Assembly: GCA_043228905.1 (NCBI GenBank)
Contig: JBHGNT010000009.1
Span: 186,001-250,000, forward strand
Direction of reading: 5' to 3'
DNA: 64,000 nucleotides
Source: Azolla caroliniana
Lineage: Eukaryota; Polypodiophyta
The position numbers and the translations under genes are program-made. Positions 24,224 to 36,300 of the stretch are shown here, piece by piece (position 1 is the first letter of the stretch; every line of letters begins with the position of its first letter). The notes below the pieces were generated by a model. The model was not told the origin of the DNA. It ran no database searches and was given only the letters and a program-made list of their open reading frames with translations.

Positions 24224-24236
24224 TATGGTTAAGATC

Positions 24237-24659
24237 ATTCGATATAGGCATGCCCTCATCTAGTTTTAACACCTTTCCTCTTGAGGATATGGGCAACAAG
24301 AATGTAAGAATGTGATCTTCATCATTTGAAGAGAATTAAATGGTTCTTCACCGCCGTATTTTAAAGCTGATCTCTCAATTCATGAGGCAACTCATTCAAT
24401 GTTGGATCTATATTTGCATTTCCATCTCCCAATACCATGCCCTTTCTCTTCATCAAACACTGTCCTTCTTTTCTGCCACTGGATACCTTTAGATATTTCA
24501 GGTAGTATTATTTCTTATATTTGTGGCTACTTGTCACAAATTTCTCATTAGCATAAAGGTACTCCATTTTGTGTTTTCCATCATCCAATAAAAGGATAAT
24601 ATAACCTTAATTTCTCCACTGCCAGCATTATGTCATATACACCCAAGTTATACTTCTAT
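24237..24659. other. 3' flank of PPR gene
   Basis: Probably includes the 3'UTR of the minus-strand PPR gene that stops at 24660. No other feature seen. Confidence 0.4.
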
Positions 24660-26873
24660 TCAGACTTTCCCCAGGGAGGTCATTTCGAACATTTGCACAC
24701 CATGTTTTTGAATCTCAGCATCCTCATAAATGTTTGACAGCAAAATATACGCAGTTGGGTGTGTTGACTGCAAATCTAAAGCATTTCGAAAAGCCTGTTG
24801 TGCTAGGTCTAAATTCATATGAGTTCGGCATGCACCCAACAAGCTCAACCAAACAGTTAAATCAGCCTGCATTGGCATAAAAGCCAACATCTTCTCTACC
24901 TTTCTAAAATCACCTGCACGGCCAAGGAGGTCAACCATGATTCCATAATGCTTTATGTTGGGCGTTATGCCATAGCATGTAATCATGAAATTAAAACATT
25001 TAATTCCTTCACAAACAAGACCAGTTCTACAACAATATGTCAGCATTATTATGAATGATTCTGCAGAAGGCGTGGTGCTTTCCAATTTCAATTCCTCAAA
25101 GAGATTTGGGCTTGCTTTACAATTATCTCCGCCAGTGTGACTAGTGATGTATGCATTCCATGTCACTGTATCAGGCACTCGAAGTTCATTGAAGGTTCTT
25201 ATTGCCTCTATGACACTGGCACAACTCCCATACGAGTGGATAAGCGTGGCAACTACAGACGGCTTCTTATCATAACTCATAGAGACAATTTCAAAATGAA
25301 GTTGCTTGCACAACTCCAAGTTTCCTGTTTCACCACAAGCTTGCAGTACACTGGTGAGAGTGACATCATCTACCATCACAAGCTCTGTCTTCAGCTTATC
25401 ATATAACTTTAAAGCTCTCTCTCCCAAGCCTTGTTTGGCATATGCAGAAAGCATAGTATTCCATGTCACTATATCACGATGGGACAGCATACAAAATAGA
25501 TCCTCTAGTTCTACAATTGTGCCACATTTCCCATACATGGTCACTAAGGCATTAACCATAACAACATCTGCAGTAAACCCTCGTCTACAGGCATCATCGT
25601 GTAATGCCTGGCCAATTTTCAGAGAAATCTCTTTCATTGTATGCTCTTTCTTCACTGAAAGAGAGGCTTCTTTCATATCTGCTAGGATGCCACATGCTTG
25701 AAGGAGAAGCAAAAATGTGAGCTGGTCCGGGCTTTCTCCCTCCTCCTGCAATTTCAAGTACAGCTGCAAAGGCTTCACTGCTTGACCTTGGTCAATGTAA
25801 GCTGAGAGCATCACATTCCAAGTGACCACATCTCGTTCGGACAACCCTACAAACATAGTCTCAGCCTGTTGAACGGTTCCACATTTTCCTGACAAATGCA
25901 CGAGAGTATTGCCCACAAGGATGTCAGACATACACCCCTTTTTTTGAGCATCTGCATGCAAAGCTTGACCAATATCTAGAGAAATTGATCTAACTGACTT
26001 CGATGACATATCTATTGGAACACCTTCCTCCTGGAATCTGAAGGTAGAGGTGTCAGAAACGTTACAAGAAAAGCTAGCACAAGCATGAAGCATAATGGCA
26101 AATGTCCACTGATCTGGAAATATACCTTCTCTTTGCATTTGTATATACAGTTGAAATGCTGTTTCTGGCCTCTCTTGTTGTTCAGTATATATGGAGAGCA
26201 TGACATTCCATGACACAATGTCACGCTGATCCAGGGAAACAAACATGTTCTCAGCTTCTGCAATAGCTCCACATTTTCCATACATACTAACAAGGGTATT
26301 TCCAACAAGAGGGTCACAAGAGAAACCTTGCTTGCAAGCATCCACATGCAATTCCATACCTTGACCAAGGTCAGGTATTGTTGCACAAGCCTTGAAGAGG
26401 CTAACAAAGGTATAATGATTGGGGAATATACCCTCATTACACATACATTTCCACAAGTACAGCGCATCCTCCCCTCGGTCTGAATCTACATAAGAAGAGA
26501 TCAAGGCCGACCATGAGTAGACAGTACGAGACTGTAACGAAATGGCAATTTTGTGTGCATCTTCCGCCGATCCACACCTGGCCAGAGCCACCACTAAGTA
26601 GTCACCCAGTAGGCCTTTCAGCTCCTCCTGAGGGCGACACTTCTCTATATGTTCATGAACTCTCTTGGTTTGATAAAGGGACTTACCTTTGACGCATGCT
26701 TTGAGAAGAGAAATGTAGGTGGTGTCAGAGAGGGGTGAATGCATGCGAAATAACGTGTCCACAGCCATACCAAGTTGATGCCCATCATTGCAGAGGGCTC
26801 GAACATGAAGTTCATTGGCATCGGAACTTGGAACCCACGAGTATTGAGGTGGTCTTCTCACCAAGGTTCCCAT
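24660..26873 (-). CDS. PLS-type PPR protein with E motif, no DYW domain, 737 aa
   Basis: An intronless 737-codon frame. PPR motifs follow one another from about residue 50, with landmarks ACATIPDLGQGMELHVDACK, LVGNTLVSMYGKCGAI, RDIVSWNVMLS, RDVVTWNVMLSAYIDQG and RDIVTWNTMLSAYAKQG. Long, short and standard motifs alternate as in PLS proteins. The C-terminus has the E-type signature VWLSLLGACRTHMNLDLAQQ and AYILLSNIYEDAE, then stops soon after, so there is no E+ or DYW deaminase domain. Such proteins bind organelle RNA and usually act in C-to-U editing, here needing a DYW partner in trans. The target and the organelle cannot be told; the N-terminus is not an obvious transit peptide. The gene at 28953 is a related neighbour in the same direction. 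Confidence 0.93.
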   Translation of the reverse strand: MGTLVRRPPQYSWVPSSDANELHVRALCNDGHQLGMAVDTLFRMHSPLSDTTYISLLKACVKGKSLYQTKRVHEHIEKCRPQEELKGLLGDYLVVALARCGSAEDAHKIAISLQSRTVYSWSALISSYVDSDRGEDALYLWKCMCNEGIFPNHYTFVSLFKACATIPDLGQGMELHVDACKQGFSCDPLVGNTLVSMYGKCGAIAEAENMFVSLDQRDIVSWNVMLSIYTEQQERPETAFQLYIQMQREGIFPDQWTFAIMLHACASFSCNVSDTSTFRFQEEGVPIDMSSKSVRSISLDIGQALHADAQKKGCMSDILVGNTLVHLSGKCGTVQQAETMFVGLSERDVVTWNVMLSAYIDQGQAVKPLQLYLKLQEEGESPDQLTFLLLLQACGILADMKEASLSVKKEHTMKEISLKIGQALHDDACRRGFTADVVMVNALVTMYGKCGTIVELEDLFCMLSHRDIVTWNTMLSAYAKQGLGERALKLYDKLKTELVMVDDVTLTSVLQACGETGNLELCKQLHFEIVSMSYDKKPSVVATLIHSYGSCASVIEAIRTFNELRVPDTVTWNAYITSHTGGDNCKASPNLFEELKLESTTPSAESFIIMLTYCCRTGLVCEGIKCFNFMITCYGITPNIKHYGIMVDLLGRAGDFRKVEKMLAFMPMQADLTVWLSLLGACRTHMNLDLAQQAFRNALDLQSTHPTAYILLSNIYEDAEIQKHGVQMFEMTSLGKV

Positions 26874-27184
26874 TATTATGCAGGATGACCCATGAGAGAC
26901 AAGGTCTCGTAAAATGTTTTCCTACCTGATTGGAACCTAAAATTGTGTTTTTTTTTGTGGGCAAGGTGGAGTATAGCTAGCTAGGTCTTACGCCAGTGAC
27001 GCTGAACATTGTACAGGTACATGAAGAAACAGGGCAAAGCTGTCCCTTGAGTTCCATTCGATCAAGAAATGCATAGATTCTTCAGTTGCATAGAAGCTCA
27101 CAATATTGAACAAGGGATCCCATCTCACCTGGCTATGACATAGAACACTGCCTGATGGTTTTAAAATCCGTGAATTAAGAGGGA

Positions 27185-28090
27185 TGGGGCCTGGCAGCAT
27201 TCTTGTTCCACACTGGGCCACCAGAGATGGTGGTGAAGAAAAAGAACGGTGACCACTGGAAGGTCGGAGCTGCGCAGGATAATATAGAAAAGAGTTTGTT
27301 AAGTAACATTATATACAATAAGCCATCAGAAGAAGACACTTAAATTTTCCCTCTAAGCATAGACGAGAACGATTTTAATGCGGAAAAATGGAGAATCTGC
27401 ATTGAAATACATTGAAGAGTGATGCATTGTCAGAGAATAGAAAATACATTATCAGAAAGAGAACACAAGTGAGCAAGATATGGCGAGAAATCAATCAACC
27501 AATGAATCAATCGTAGGAGGACAAGATCTGGGCATGAAAGCTCGAATCACAACTGTAGACTACCCAGGAATAAAAGGAAAACAAAAACGTAAGCAATGCA
27601 GATATGGAAACATCAGATGTCTGATGCTTGAGTTAACAAAGGAAATTCCCGATCGTAAGAAAAGATGAAGAAATCGAGAACTTTGAAAGTACTGCAAGGA
27701 AACAGTATATCAGAAAAAACGTAGAGAAGCTGAAGGACCTGGAGACAACGTCAAAGATATGGCGAAAATCATACCAGAAGAACAAGAATCTGATATGAAA
27801 ACCTAGAACCATACGTGTAAATGACCTAAAGAGCAAAAAGGGAAGCTTTAGTCTCACAGACACGCTGATAATAATTTACCATATATATGAGGCTTCAATT
27901 CAAAGGAAATTTCCGACGTAAGGGAAAATCAGGAATTACAAAAGGATCGCAGCCACCGAATACATCAAGGTAAACTTTCAGAGGAACGCGCAGAGAATAA
28001 ATGGACAAAGCAACAAGAAATTGAAATAGTAGATAATCAGTACCAATTGCACACCAACCCCCCAATCGCATCAAGATCATTTCACAGACC
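27185..28090 (-). pseudogene. Decayed 5' fragment of a catalase gene
   Basis: 27185-27269 on the minus strand reads RPSSGHRSFFFTTISGGPVW, closely matching catalase exon 2 ([20 protein letters not shown]) and preceded by a retained GCGCAG acceptor. The adjoining sequence follows the catalase gene through intron 1 (ATAATATAGAAAA), the start-codon region (ATG lost, near 27355) and into the 5'UTR intron (CTGCATTGAAA, GAATCACAACT), all in the same order and orientation as 17162-17480. Beyond about 28090 similarity fades. The remaining catalase exons are absent, apart from a short GGCCCCATCC stretch resembling the start of exon 3. It sits directly upstream of the PPR gene that starts at 26873. Confidence 0.82.
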
Positions 28091-28952
28091 GGTTTAGGCC
28101 TCTTAAGTAGACATTAACATAACTTTCTTTCTCTCTGTTTTTCATGGAAAACGTAAGGCAACACGAGATTTTTCTGACAACGGAACATGTCTAGACTCTA
28201 GAGCTTCTTTCTGGGTCTCTGTTTATAACTCCTTGTCTGTCTTGCCTATGCCCCAAGGCCTTGTAAGTTGTAGCACAAACATAATAGAGGTAATTATACA
28301 ATCCAGGAGTCTCTTAGACCAGAGACACAAAACCGTGTTTGTTTTCTTCCATGGCTGGGTTGTGCGCATACACCTTGCTAGCTCATAGACAAGAGCTTGG
28401 GCCATTCGATTGAGTGCAGAGTAGTATTTGCAGAATAATTAACTCCACTAATGCATGACTACGTATATATTTGTTCTATCATAGCCCATAGGCCAGAGCA
28501 TGGTGCATTTGCAGTCTCCACAATTATGTTACTATTGTAAGTTCATATCAATTTGCTTGATTACAGCTAGTTTACAGTTTATGTGATAACGATAGGAAAA
28601 GAGGGCTATGTTTTTTATGCTATTGAGCACCTTTCTGTTTAGCAGCACAAGTATTGTTTGAAGTTCAGTTTAATTTGATTCCTAGATGTTCATGGAATCT
28701 ATTGAAAAGAATCTTCTTTCTTATTGGAAGTATCAATTTAGAAGTTAAAACCTCCGTTTAGCCATTAAAGTGATTCCATATGCTCATTTTGTGTCATGTT
28801 GTTTTATATGAGGATGGTTGCATGAGCATTTGATATTTTGGAGTTATTTAATGTGGGTTTTTGCCTTATTTGAGGCTATTCACAAGTAATATGGTGTGTG
28901 TTAAGGGAGGAGATGGAAGGAATTTTTGGACTATCTCCCAGGGTAAACAGTA
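28091..28952. other. Spacer between catalase relic and second PPR gene
   Basis: Ordinary AT-rich sequence; includes the 3' flank of the gene stopping at 28953. Nothing else recognised. Confidence 0.4.
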
Positions 28953-31145
28953 TCACTTCCTATTGGAACTCAGTGGAGCTGCAAGATCATATACCTCAGC
29001 ATCCGAATAGATATTTGACATTAGAATATACACAGTGGCCTCCATAGGTTGGAGTGCTATTGCATGGTCAAAAGCTTGTTTTGCCAACTCAAAGTTTCCA
29101 TGTGCCCGACAAGCACCTAGCAAAAACAACCAAACATTCAAATTGTTTGGCATCCTCCTAGCTAACATGTATTCTATCCTATGAAAGTCTCCAGCTCGTG
29201 CAAAAAGGTCAACCAGAATGCTATTGTGTTGCATATCTGGATCGATTCCATTGTCTCTGCTCATGGATTCGAAGTAAAGGATGCCTTCGATAACATGACC
29301 AGTGTGTGTACAAGCTGAAAGAACTGATGTAAATGTTATTTCATCAGGAACAATGCCTTCCAACTTGGAATTTTCAAACATGGACAATGCCCCTGTATAG
29401 TTGGCTTGACCAGAATAACCAACAATGCAGGCATTCCATGAAGCAGTATCTGGCTCAGGGAGATAATGGAAACAAATGTGTGCATCTATCATTCTTGCAC
29501 AATTACCATATGCATAAATTAAAGAAGATACGACAGCAGGAATAGAATCACATTTGACATGAACAATTCCAAAATGAAGTTGTTTACACATTTCACAATT
29601 CTCTGTTTCACCACATGAAAGAAGAATGCAGACGAGTGTGACATCATCCTGGATGACCTTTTCGTCTTGCATTTGTTTATACAAATCCAGCGCTTTTGCT
29701 CCCTCACCTTTTTCAACATATGCTGTGAGCATTGCATTCCAAGACACTAAATCTCGTACAATTATAGCATTAAACACACACTCCGACTCTGACATTGATC
29801 CACACTTAGCATAAGTGCTTATAAGGGTAGTGGCAACATGGATGCTAGTTGAGCATTCCTTCACGTGGGAATCATTGAACATAGCTCTTAAAATATGTAA
29901 GCACTTTTCTTTTGTTAATTTTCCTTCATCTTCATCTTCGGCAAGAATGCCACATGCTTGAAAGACAATTATGTATGTTAATTTCCCTGGCTTTACTCTT
30001 TCTCCTTGCATTTGGGAGTATAAAAGTAAAGCCTTTTTCACAAGACCATGCTCAACATATGCAGATAGCATCGCGTTCCATGTCACAAGATTTCCTTGGG
30101 ACAATCTATAGAAGACATTCTCGGAGTCTGCAATGGTTCCACATTTTCCATAAACACTTACAAGGGCTGTCCCAACAAAGACGTCATTGGCATAGCCCTC
30201 TTTGTGAGCATCGGCATGTAATGCCTTCACTATCTCAAGAGACGGAAAATATACTTGTGTCTCTGCTGTACCTAGATTTTGTTTCTGTTTTGCTAGGATA
30301 CCACAAGCCTGAAGGGCAAACACAAATGCATATTCATCTGGACCCAAGCCTTCCTCTTTCATTTGCCTGTATAATTTCAATACTTTTTGTGCTTCCCCTT
30401 GTTCAATGTACACAGAAAGCATAGTTGTCCATGAAATGATGTTTCTCTGGTATAAACCAGAGAAAACATTCTCTGCCTCTAAGATAGCTCCACAGTTGCC
30501 ATACATATTTACAAGTGCATTGCCGACATGCAGAATACACATGAAGCCTTTCTTACAAGCATGAACATGTACTTGTTTACCAAACTCAAGATCTCGAATG
30601 CTTCCACAAGCTTTGAGAAGACCAACAAAAGTGTAGCTATCTGGTTCGATACCATCCTTTTGCATAGAACAATAAGCTTCAAAAGCATCTTCAGGGTTAC
30701 CATACTCTACATAAGCAGATATCATAGCTGACCAAGAGAATACAGAACGGCAAGGCATCATGCGAAAAGCATTGGAAGCTTCATCAACTGCACCACATTT
30801 TGCGAGTGTCATGACCATGTAGTCGTGCAAAAACTCATTGAGAGGAATCTGGTGATCTGTGATGTGACGATATAGCTTCTTGGCCTCAGGTAGAGCCTTC
30901 CATTTTCCACACGCCTGAAGAAGACATAACAGACGTGCACTGGTCAGTTGAGCACAATAAAGGTCTAAAACGGCCTTTTCAAGTTGGTCTATAGATGCAA
31001 TTTCAAGATCACAATTCTTCTTATCATGATGGCAATCCATTCTAATACCATTTTCTGAATGATATTGCATTAGACTGGTCAGATGGCAGAAAAGGCCACG
31101 TTTCCTTAATCTCTGTAAGGTTAAACAGCTTATCATTCTAAACAT
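28953..31145 (-). CDS. PLS-type PPR protein with E motif, no DYW domain, 730 aa
   Basis: An intronless 730-codon frame. The N-terminus MFRMISCLTLQRLRKRGLFC is basic, hydroxylated and lacks acids, which suits a mitochondrial or plastid transit peptide. Repeated landmarks are SVFSWSAMISAYVEYG, LHVGNALVNMYGNCGAI, RNIISWTTMLSVYIEQG, NLVTWNAMLSAYVEHG and RDLVSWNAMLTAYVEKG. The end carries an E-like block (VWLFLLGACRAHGNFELAKQ, YILMSNIYSDAE) and stops after DLAAPLSSNRK, without E+ or DYW. It is a clear relative of the 737-aa PPR protein, with the same domain order and insertions such as the ACGILA stretches. Expected role: organelle RNA recognition for editing or processing. Confidence 0.93.
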   Translation of the reverse strand: MFRMISCLTLQRLRKRGLFCHLTSLMQYHSENGIRMDCHHDKKNCDLEIASIDQLEKAVLDLYCAQLTSARLLCLLQACGKWKALPEAKKLYRHITDHQIPLNEFLHDYMVMTLAKCGAVDEASNAFRMMPCRSVFSWSAMISAYVEYGNPEDAFEAYCSMQKDGIEPDSYTFVGLLKACGSIRDLEFGKQVHVHACKKGFMCILHVGNALVNMYGNCGAILEAENVFSGLYQRNIISWTTMLSVYIEQGEAQKVLKLYRQMKEEGLGPDEYAFVFALQACGILAKQKQNLGTAETQVYFPSLEIVKALHADAHKEGYANDVFVGTALVSVYGKCGTIADSENVFYRLSQGNLVTWNAMLSAYVEHGLVKKALLLYSQMQGERVKPGKLTYIIVFQACGILAEDEDEGKLTKEKCLHILRAMFNDSHVKECSTSIHVATTLISTYAKCGSMSESECVFNAIIVRDLVSWNAMLTAYVEKGEGAKALDLYKQMQDEKVIQDDVTLVCILLSCGETENCEMCKQLHFGIVHVKCDSIPAVVSSLIYAYGNCARMIDAHICFHYLPEPDTASWNACIVGYSGQANYTGALSMFENSKLEGIVPDEITFTSVLSACTHTGHVIEGILYFESMSRDNGIDPDMQHNSILVDLFARAGDFHRIEYMLARRMPNNLNVWLFLLGACRAHGNFELAKQAFDHAIALQPMEATVYILMSNIYSDAEVYDLAAPLSSNRK

Positions 31146-33351
31146 AATGATCCCACTGCATCCATGGAGGATGATGAGAAGGAAGCTTTTCCAGAGTTCT
31201 TAACTGCGCAGAATCTATTACCAGATATGAATTGTTGAATTTGAAGTGCCTTTGAATCTCTCTTACCGCACAGACGAGGCATAGGGAGAAGAAGGTTTTA
31301 GATGGAACAAGACACAAGAAGATACTCTGTTTTCTGAAGAGCTATATATATATATATATTGAATATCATCTTGCACACCTCTGAATGAGTGTTAGTTTGA
31401 GTCAAGATGTCTAAGTGTGGGACAGAACTCAGCAAAGAGATAAATTGGAGCACATATTTGTGCATGCCATCAGTTCAGAAATACAGTGAAAACATAGTTA
31501 TTTCATCAGGTGTTAAGGATTAACATAGTTAGCAAACGGGTAGAACCCATTTTATAGATAATTTATGGTCTTGACTGTTAATACATGTACCTTTGCAATG
31601 TTCAGAGGCAAATTTGAACACATGACCTTCACAAAGGAGAGGAGGATACAAGAAAGAAATACAGTGGGATCACAGTTATGATGTTTCAGAAGTTTGAAAA
31701 AAAAGAGAGTACATCGTCAAGAAAGCTCAAACGCCCACTTGGATCAGAACTCGGGGCAATTTGCATTTCTTCTACTGATGTTCTAAATCCTTGTCTGCTT
31801 AAAAATCTAATTTACATGATTTTTACAGTTGTGATTAAACAGAGCATTACCAATTTCTCTGCCTTCTGTCTTCTTCTTGACTTGTTTATACATGCCTAAT
31901 TAAGGCACCAAAAATAAACAATTTTTTACCATTTCTCTGGTAATATACAGTGTGTTCAAGGCTATCAAATAAACAAGAGTTCAGAGAAACAAATAGAGAA
32001 TTGAAAGATAAAGGGAGTGATATACTTACAGTCGGAGACGAAAACAGAAAATAGTTTTCGAGACACAAACACAAGTAATCACACACAGATTTATGTGGAA
32101 AAGCCCCTAAATGCTGGGAAAAAAAACCACGGACCAAAAATTTCACTATGAGACAGGTAATACAAAGCATATAAAAAGATACGACCTGTTTAGGTATGGA
32201 GGTTCTCTAAGGTTGCTGTCTGAAACCACAGTTTCAGCCGAGGTTTCACTCTCTGTTCTTACTTTCTCTCTTGCTCAGTCACACGTTTAGACAGCTTCTT
32301 CACGAATTTTAAAGGACCAATTGGTTGGTCAAGGAACCGACCCGAAGAAAACCTAAGAAGGAATTGGGTTCTTAGGTTTTCGTGGCCACACACGAACAAA
32401 TTATTAGGATTGGAACTTCGGGATTTGGTCGTGAGGAAGCGATCAAAGGATACCCATCTCTACAATCGGACCTTCTCTTAACTTGGGATTTAGCCCCTTT
32501 GACTCGTGATCCGATGAATGACATATCCAAACTTTCAATTTGATTCGGATGGAGATTCTCCTCGTCTCATTCCTTTGTGAAAGAAGTGCCCTCGGCGTAA
32601 AGGTTGAGATCAGCTGAAGTAGAGCGAGAGATATAGACTTGGAGGAAGGCCTCGAGTGAGCGAAAGTGTGTAGTGTAATTTAAAAGTACAAGAAAGCCCA
32701 ATAGTTCAAACTGAAGGAGTAACCTTCATTAGTTCACGAAAAACAAGTGTATCGATGCATGTTCTCTTAAGTGCCCATTGTGTTCACTTCTCCACGGGAT
32801 AGGTATTATCGAACAAAAGCCAAAGATGGGTTGGATTAAGTGGACACCCACCCACATAATTATTGGTCAGAGAGGCCATCTTTAAGACATTCACCGAAAA
32901 TGTTCGCAAAGGGCTAGAAAAACTCAAATCACGGGATGGGGACTTCAGAACACCACTTATAATAAGGTCATCACTTGAGGGGTATATGCAACATGATCGA
33001 GGGCGAATCTACCAAAATGGATCGAACCTTTCGAGCTTTGATCACTTGCATTGTTATAGGCAGATTTGTTGTTTATTATTAGAGGCTTCTAACATGTTTG
33101 TTGTTTATTATTAGATGCATCCCAATCCCAGGGGTAATTTAGCAGAAATAGGAAATATTTATTTCCTTTTTGGGAAGCTAAAGGGTAATGTTGTGAATAT
33201 GCAAAAACTGGAACCGGGACTCTAAACGTGGTCATGGTCCATGGAAGCACAGATCTCTGTCTTTTCTGCTCTTGGTCCGATGGACAGGATGGCATCGTGA
33301 AGACCAAGGTCTTCTTTCTGCCTTCCTTCCTTCCTTCCCCTCCTTCCTCCA
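31146..33351. other. Intergenic region between divergent PPR and kinase genes
   Basis: Two oppositely oriented genes start at its ends, so both promoters should be here. Seen: a (TA)n run near 31344; a 13-bp inverted repeat GAAAACCTAAGAA (32347-32359 with 32369-32381); a segment around 32080-32125 (TTTATGTGGAAAAGCC, AAACCACGG) that looks like widespread plant repeat sequence; and a TTCC-rich tract at 33310-33350 just before the kinase ATG. No gene is supported. Confidence 0.5.
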
Positions 33352-36300
33352 ATGGGGTGCACATTTTCAGGATTGAATGCTCTGTACGATGTTGTTAATG
33401 GTGGATCCACAGACGTATGGATCAATGAAACGAGGTTTCGAATTGTTCGGACTCTCGGAGAAGGAGGCTTTTCTTCTGTTTACCTTGTTAAAGAGCAGCC
33501 TGGTGGTCGTCCTGGCAAACAGATCACCAATCTCTCCTTCACCAACGGTAAATCAGTTCTTTATTTCATCATCATCTTCTTCTTCTGCACATTTGAATTC
33601 TGTCTGCATCTCACATTCTTTCTTCATGAATCCTCCAGGATTACGAGATCCAACTGTTGTTTGCATTAATTAAAATTGCCAAATCTTTTCGTTTTCGAAT
33701 TCTCCAGGAATAGTGTATCCTTTCTTGTTTTGAATTCTTCAGGGAAAGTCATATGCTTTTCTTGTTTCAAATACTACAGGGAAAACGATATTATGCTTTT
33801 CTTGTTTGAATTCGACATTCTTCTTCACGATTAACAGGATCCTTTTTCTATGGGATTGCCGGATCTTTTATATTGCCAAATTCTTCTCAGGATTAGCACA
33901 TGCTTTCTGGTTGAATCCTTCCTTCACCGTCTCTTAGTTTATTCCTTCCTTTCTTTTCTTCGTGTTTGAATTCTATAGGAAAATATAATTTGTTTTCCCG
34001 CTTGAATTCTACAGATCCTTTCTAGTTGAATTCCAGCTGATAATTTTCATGCTAGGATTAGCAGATCCTTAATTTTTGTAGAATTATTCCACTGGAGAAG
34101 CATACGATTTCGTGTTGAATTTTCCTCCAGGACAAGCAGACCTTTTACTTGTTAGAATTATACAGGATTAAGGCTTATAGCATCCTTTCATTATTGAATT
34201 ATACAGAATTAATGCCTAGAAGATTCTTTCATTGTTGAATAATACGTGATTATGTCTCAGATGATTCTTCTGGTATTGAACTCTCCAAGATAGGAGATCT
34301 CACGAATCTGTTTAAACAATACAATTCTTGTTTATATTGCGATTGACTGCATTCATCCCTGTTATCAAGATTGATACATCTCTTTGCTTCAAAGTAGCTT
34401 AAATTTGTGTATTTAACTTGCCTTTCTCGTCATTTGTTCATCACATTCATAGCTTGAATGCAGATACCTCTAAACTATTTTACAGTTTAGAATAAGAAAC
34501 TTCAGAATTTGAGATATTTGGTAGTGTATCTGATTGATCTGATAAAAACAAACTATGAAGGCATCTCCTCATACTAAAGAGTGTAAAAATTGAGTCCGAA
34601 GCTTAAATTTGTAATATCTGAAAATATGAAATTAGGTTTTCTTATCTTCTGCTTTATTATTCACAACTAGGTATTTCTGATAAAAAATTAAGGTTTGTAT
34701 CATTGTTTTCACAGCTCTGGCATCAGGAATTAGGATTTCTAATCCATAGATTCTGACGTGCAATTAGGGTTCTCTGAATGTGTATCAATTCCAGAAATTG
34801 TGTTTTTGAATATCCTGAATGTATTTAAAGTTCCAGCCAGTTGGGACTCTCTGTTAGGATTGCAATCAAAACATGCCTTTGGCAAATGAAAAATCCATGT
34901 GGAAGGATTCTGAGGCACTTTGATGCATGCAGTGACAATCTAAGGAGAGTGTAGCGTTTGAGAAAGAAACCACCTTATGTGCAGACCAATATTGGGTGCA
35001 TGGGAATTGGAAATATTATTTGTGAGTGTCATAGAATGCAGTGATTCATTGAACATGAGGTTGTTCAAGATACCTTGGAACTTGTTGTAAAGGCATCCCA
35101 ATGAGCAGGTAAACGGATTTTGCATCAAATTTGAAAGGTAGCCTTTGATTAAACAATATATTTCCAAGAATACTGAAAATGGTTCTAGGTTAGTTTTGAC
35201 ATATTCGCCTATAGGACAATGCATTTTTGAACATGGACACCTTTTAGTAAAATTCTAGTTTTTATGCAGGTATAAAATTTGATTGGTTTAGATGAAGGCA
35301 AAGATTTTGGAATTCTGGTTTTTCATTTGGTGAAAGTACACTATACATCTTGTTTCCATGGGCATCAATGTTTTTTGATTGTGGCTGGCTTTTGAAGGAG
35401 GTAAAACATGAAGGATTGCTGCCTATGTATGCTAAGAAAGTCCTGGCAAGAGACATATGTGGCATATGACATGTTCCTATAGCATGAATGGAATGGCAGA
35501 GGGTCACATCCTAACCTTTGGGGACATATTTCAATTGTGCAGTCCAAAATATTTGAGCTTTCTAGAGAATATATACATAACAAGTCTTGACTTAGAGAAT
35601 GCTTATTCCATGATCCTCTGCCATTCTCAACTGACAAGCAGTAGGATTGGTTAAAAATCTCCTGATTACTCAAGCAAACAATCAAACATTTGACAAAAAA
35701 ATTTGCAAAGGTTTTAAAAGGCTATTTTAATTTTAACATTCAAACAATTGGCAAAAAGCTTTGCGAAAGTTCTAAAAAGTGCAATTGTTTTGAGCTGCAA
35801 CAGCATTTTCTTCCACAATATTTTTTGGTTTCCTAGATATGTTTGATTTCTTGATATTGTATCCTGTCCAAAGTCAATTAACTTGTTTTGGGAAATGTAT
35901 ATTATCTAACTCAAATTTTGTTTGCAGCTGTAGACGCTGGGCTATTTGCTGTGAAAAAGGTGGTGATTCAAACAGAGGAGCAGTTAGAGTTGGTGAAACA
36001 GGAGATACATGTGATGTCGCTGTTCAACCATCCAAACTTATTACCTTTAGTAGACCATGCTATAATATCTGTGAAGGTGAGTATGTTTTAAGCTAAAGCA
36101 TTTCAATAGTATACTGAAAAGGATAATGTGAGAATCATTTTGGGCATGAAGTTAGGTGATAAATTTTGTCAACAGCTGTTGTTTTGACACAGGGTTCACA
36201 AGAAGGAACACTATATCGTGAAGCATATCTGCTGTTTCCAGTTTGTTTGGAGGGCACACTACTTGATGTTTTAACAGTAATGCAAACAAAAAAAGAGTTC

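Noticed and set aside
25137-25701. Plus-strand frames opposite the first PPR gene
   Set aside because: They are antisense shadows of a well-supported 737-codon gene. The same applies to the frames opposite the second PPR gene.
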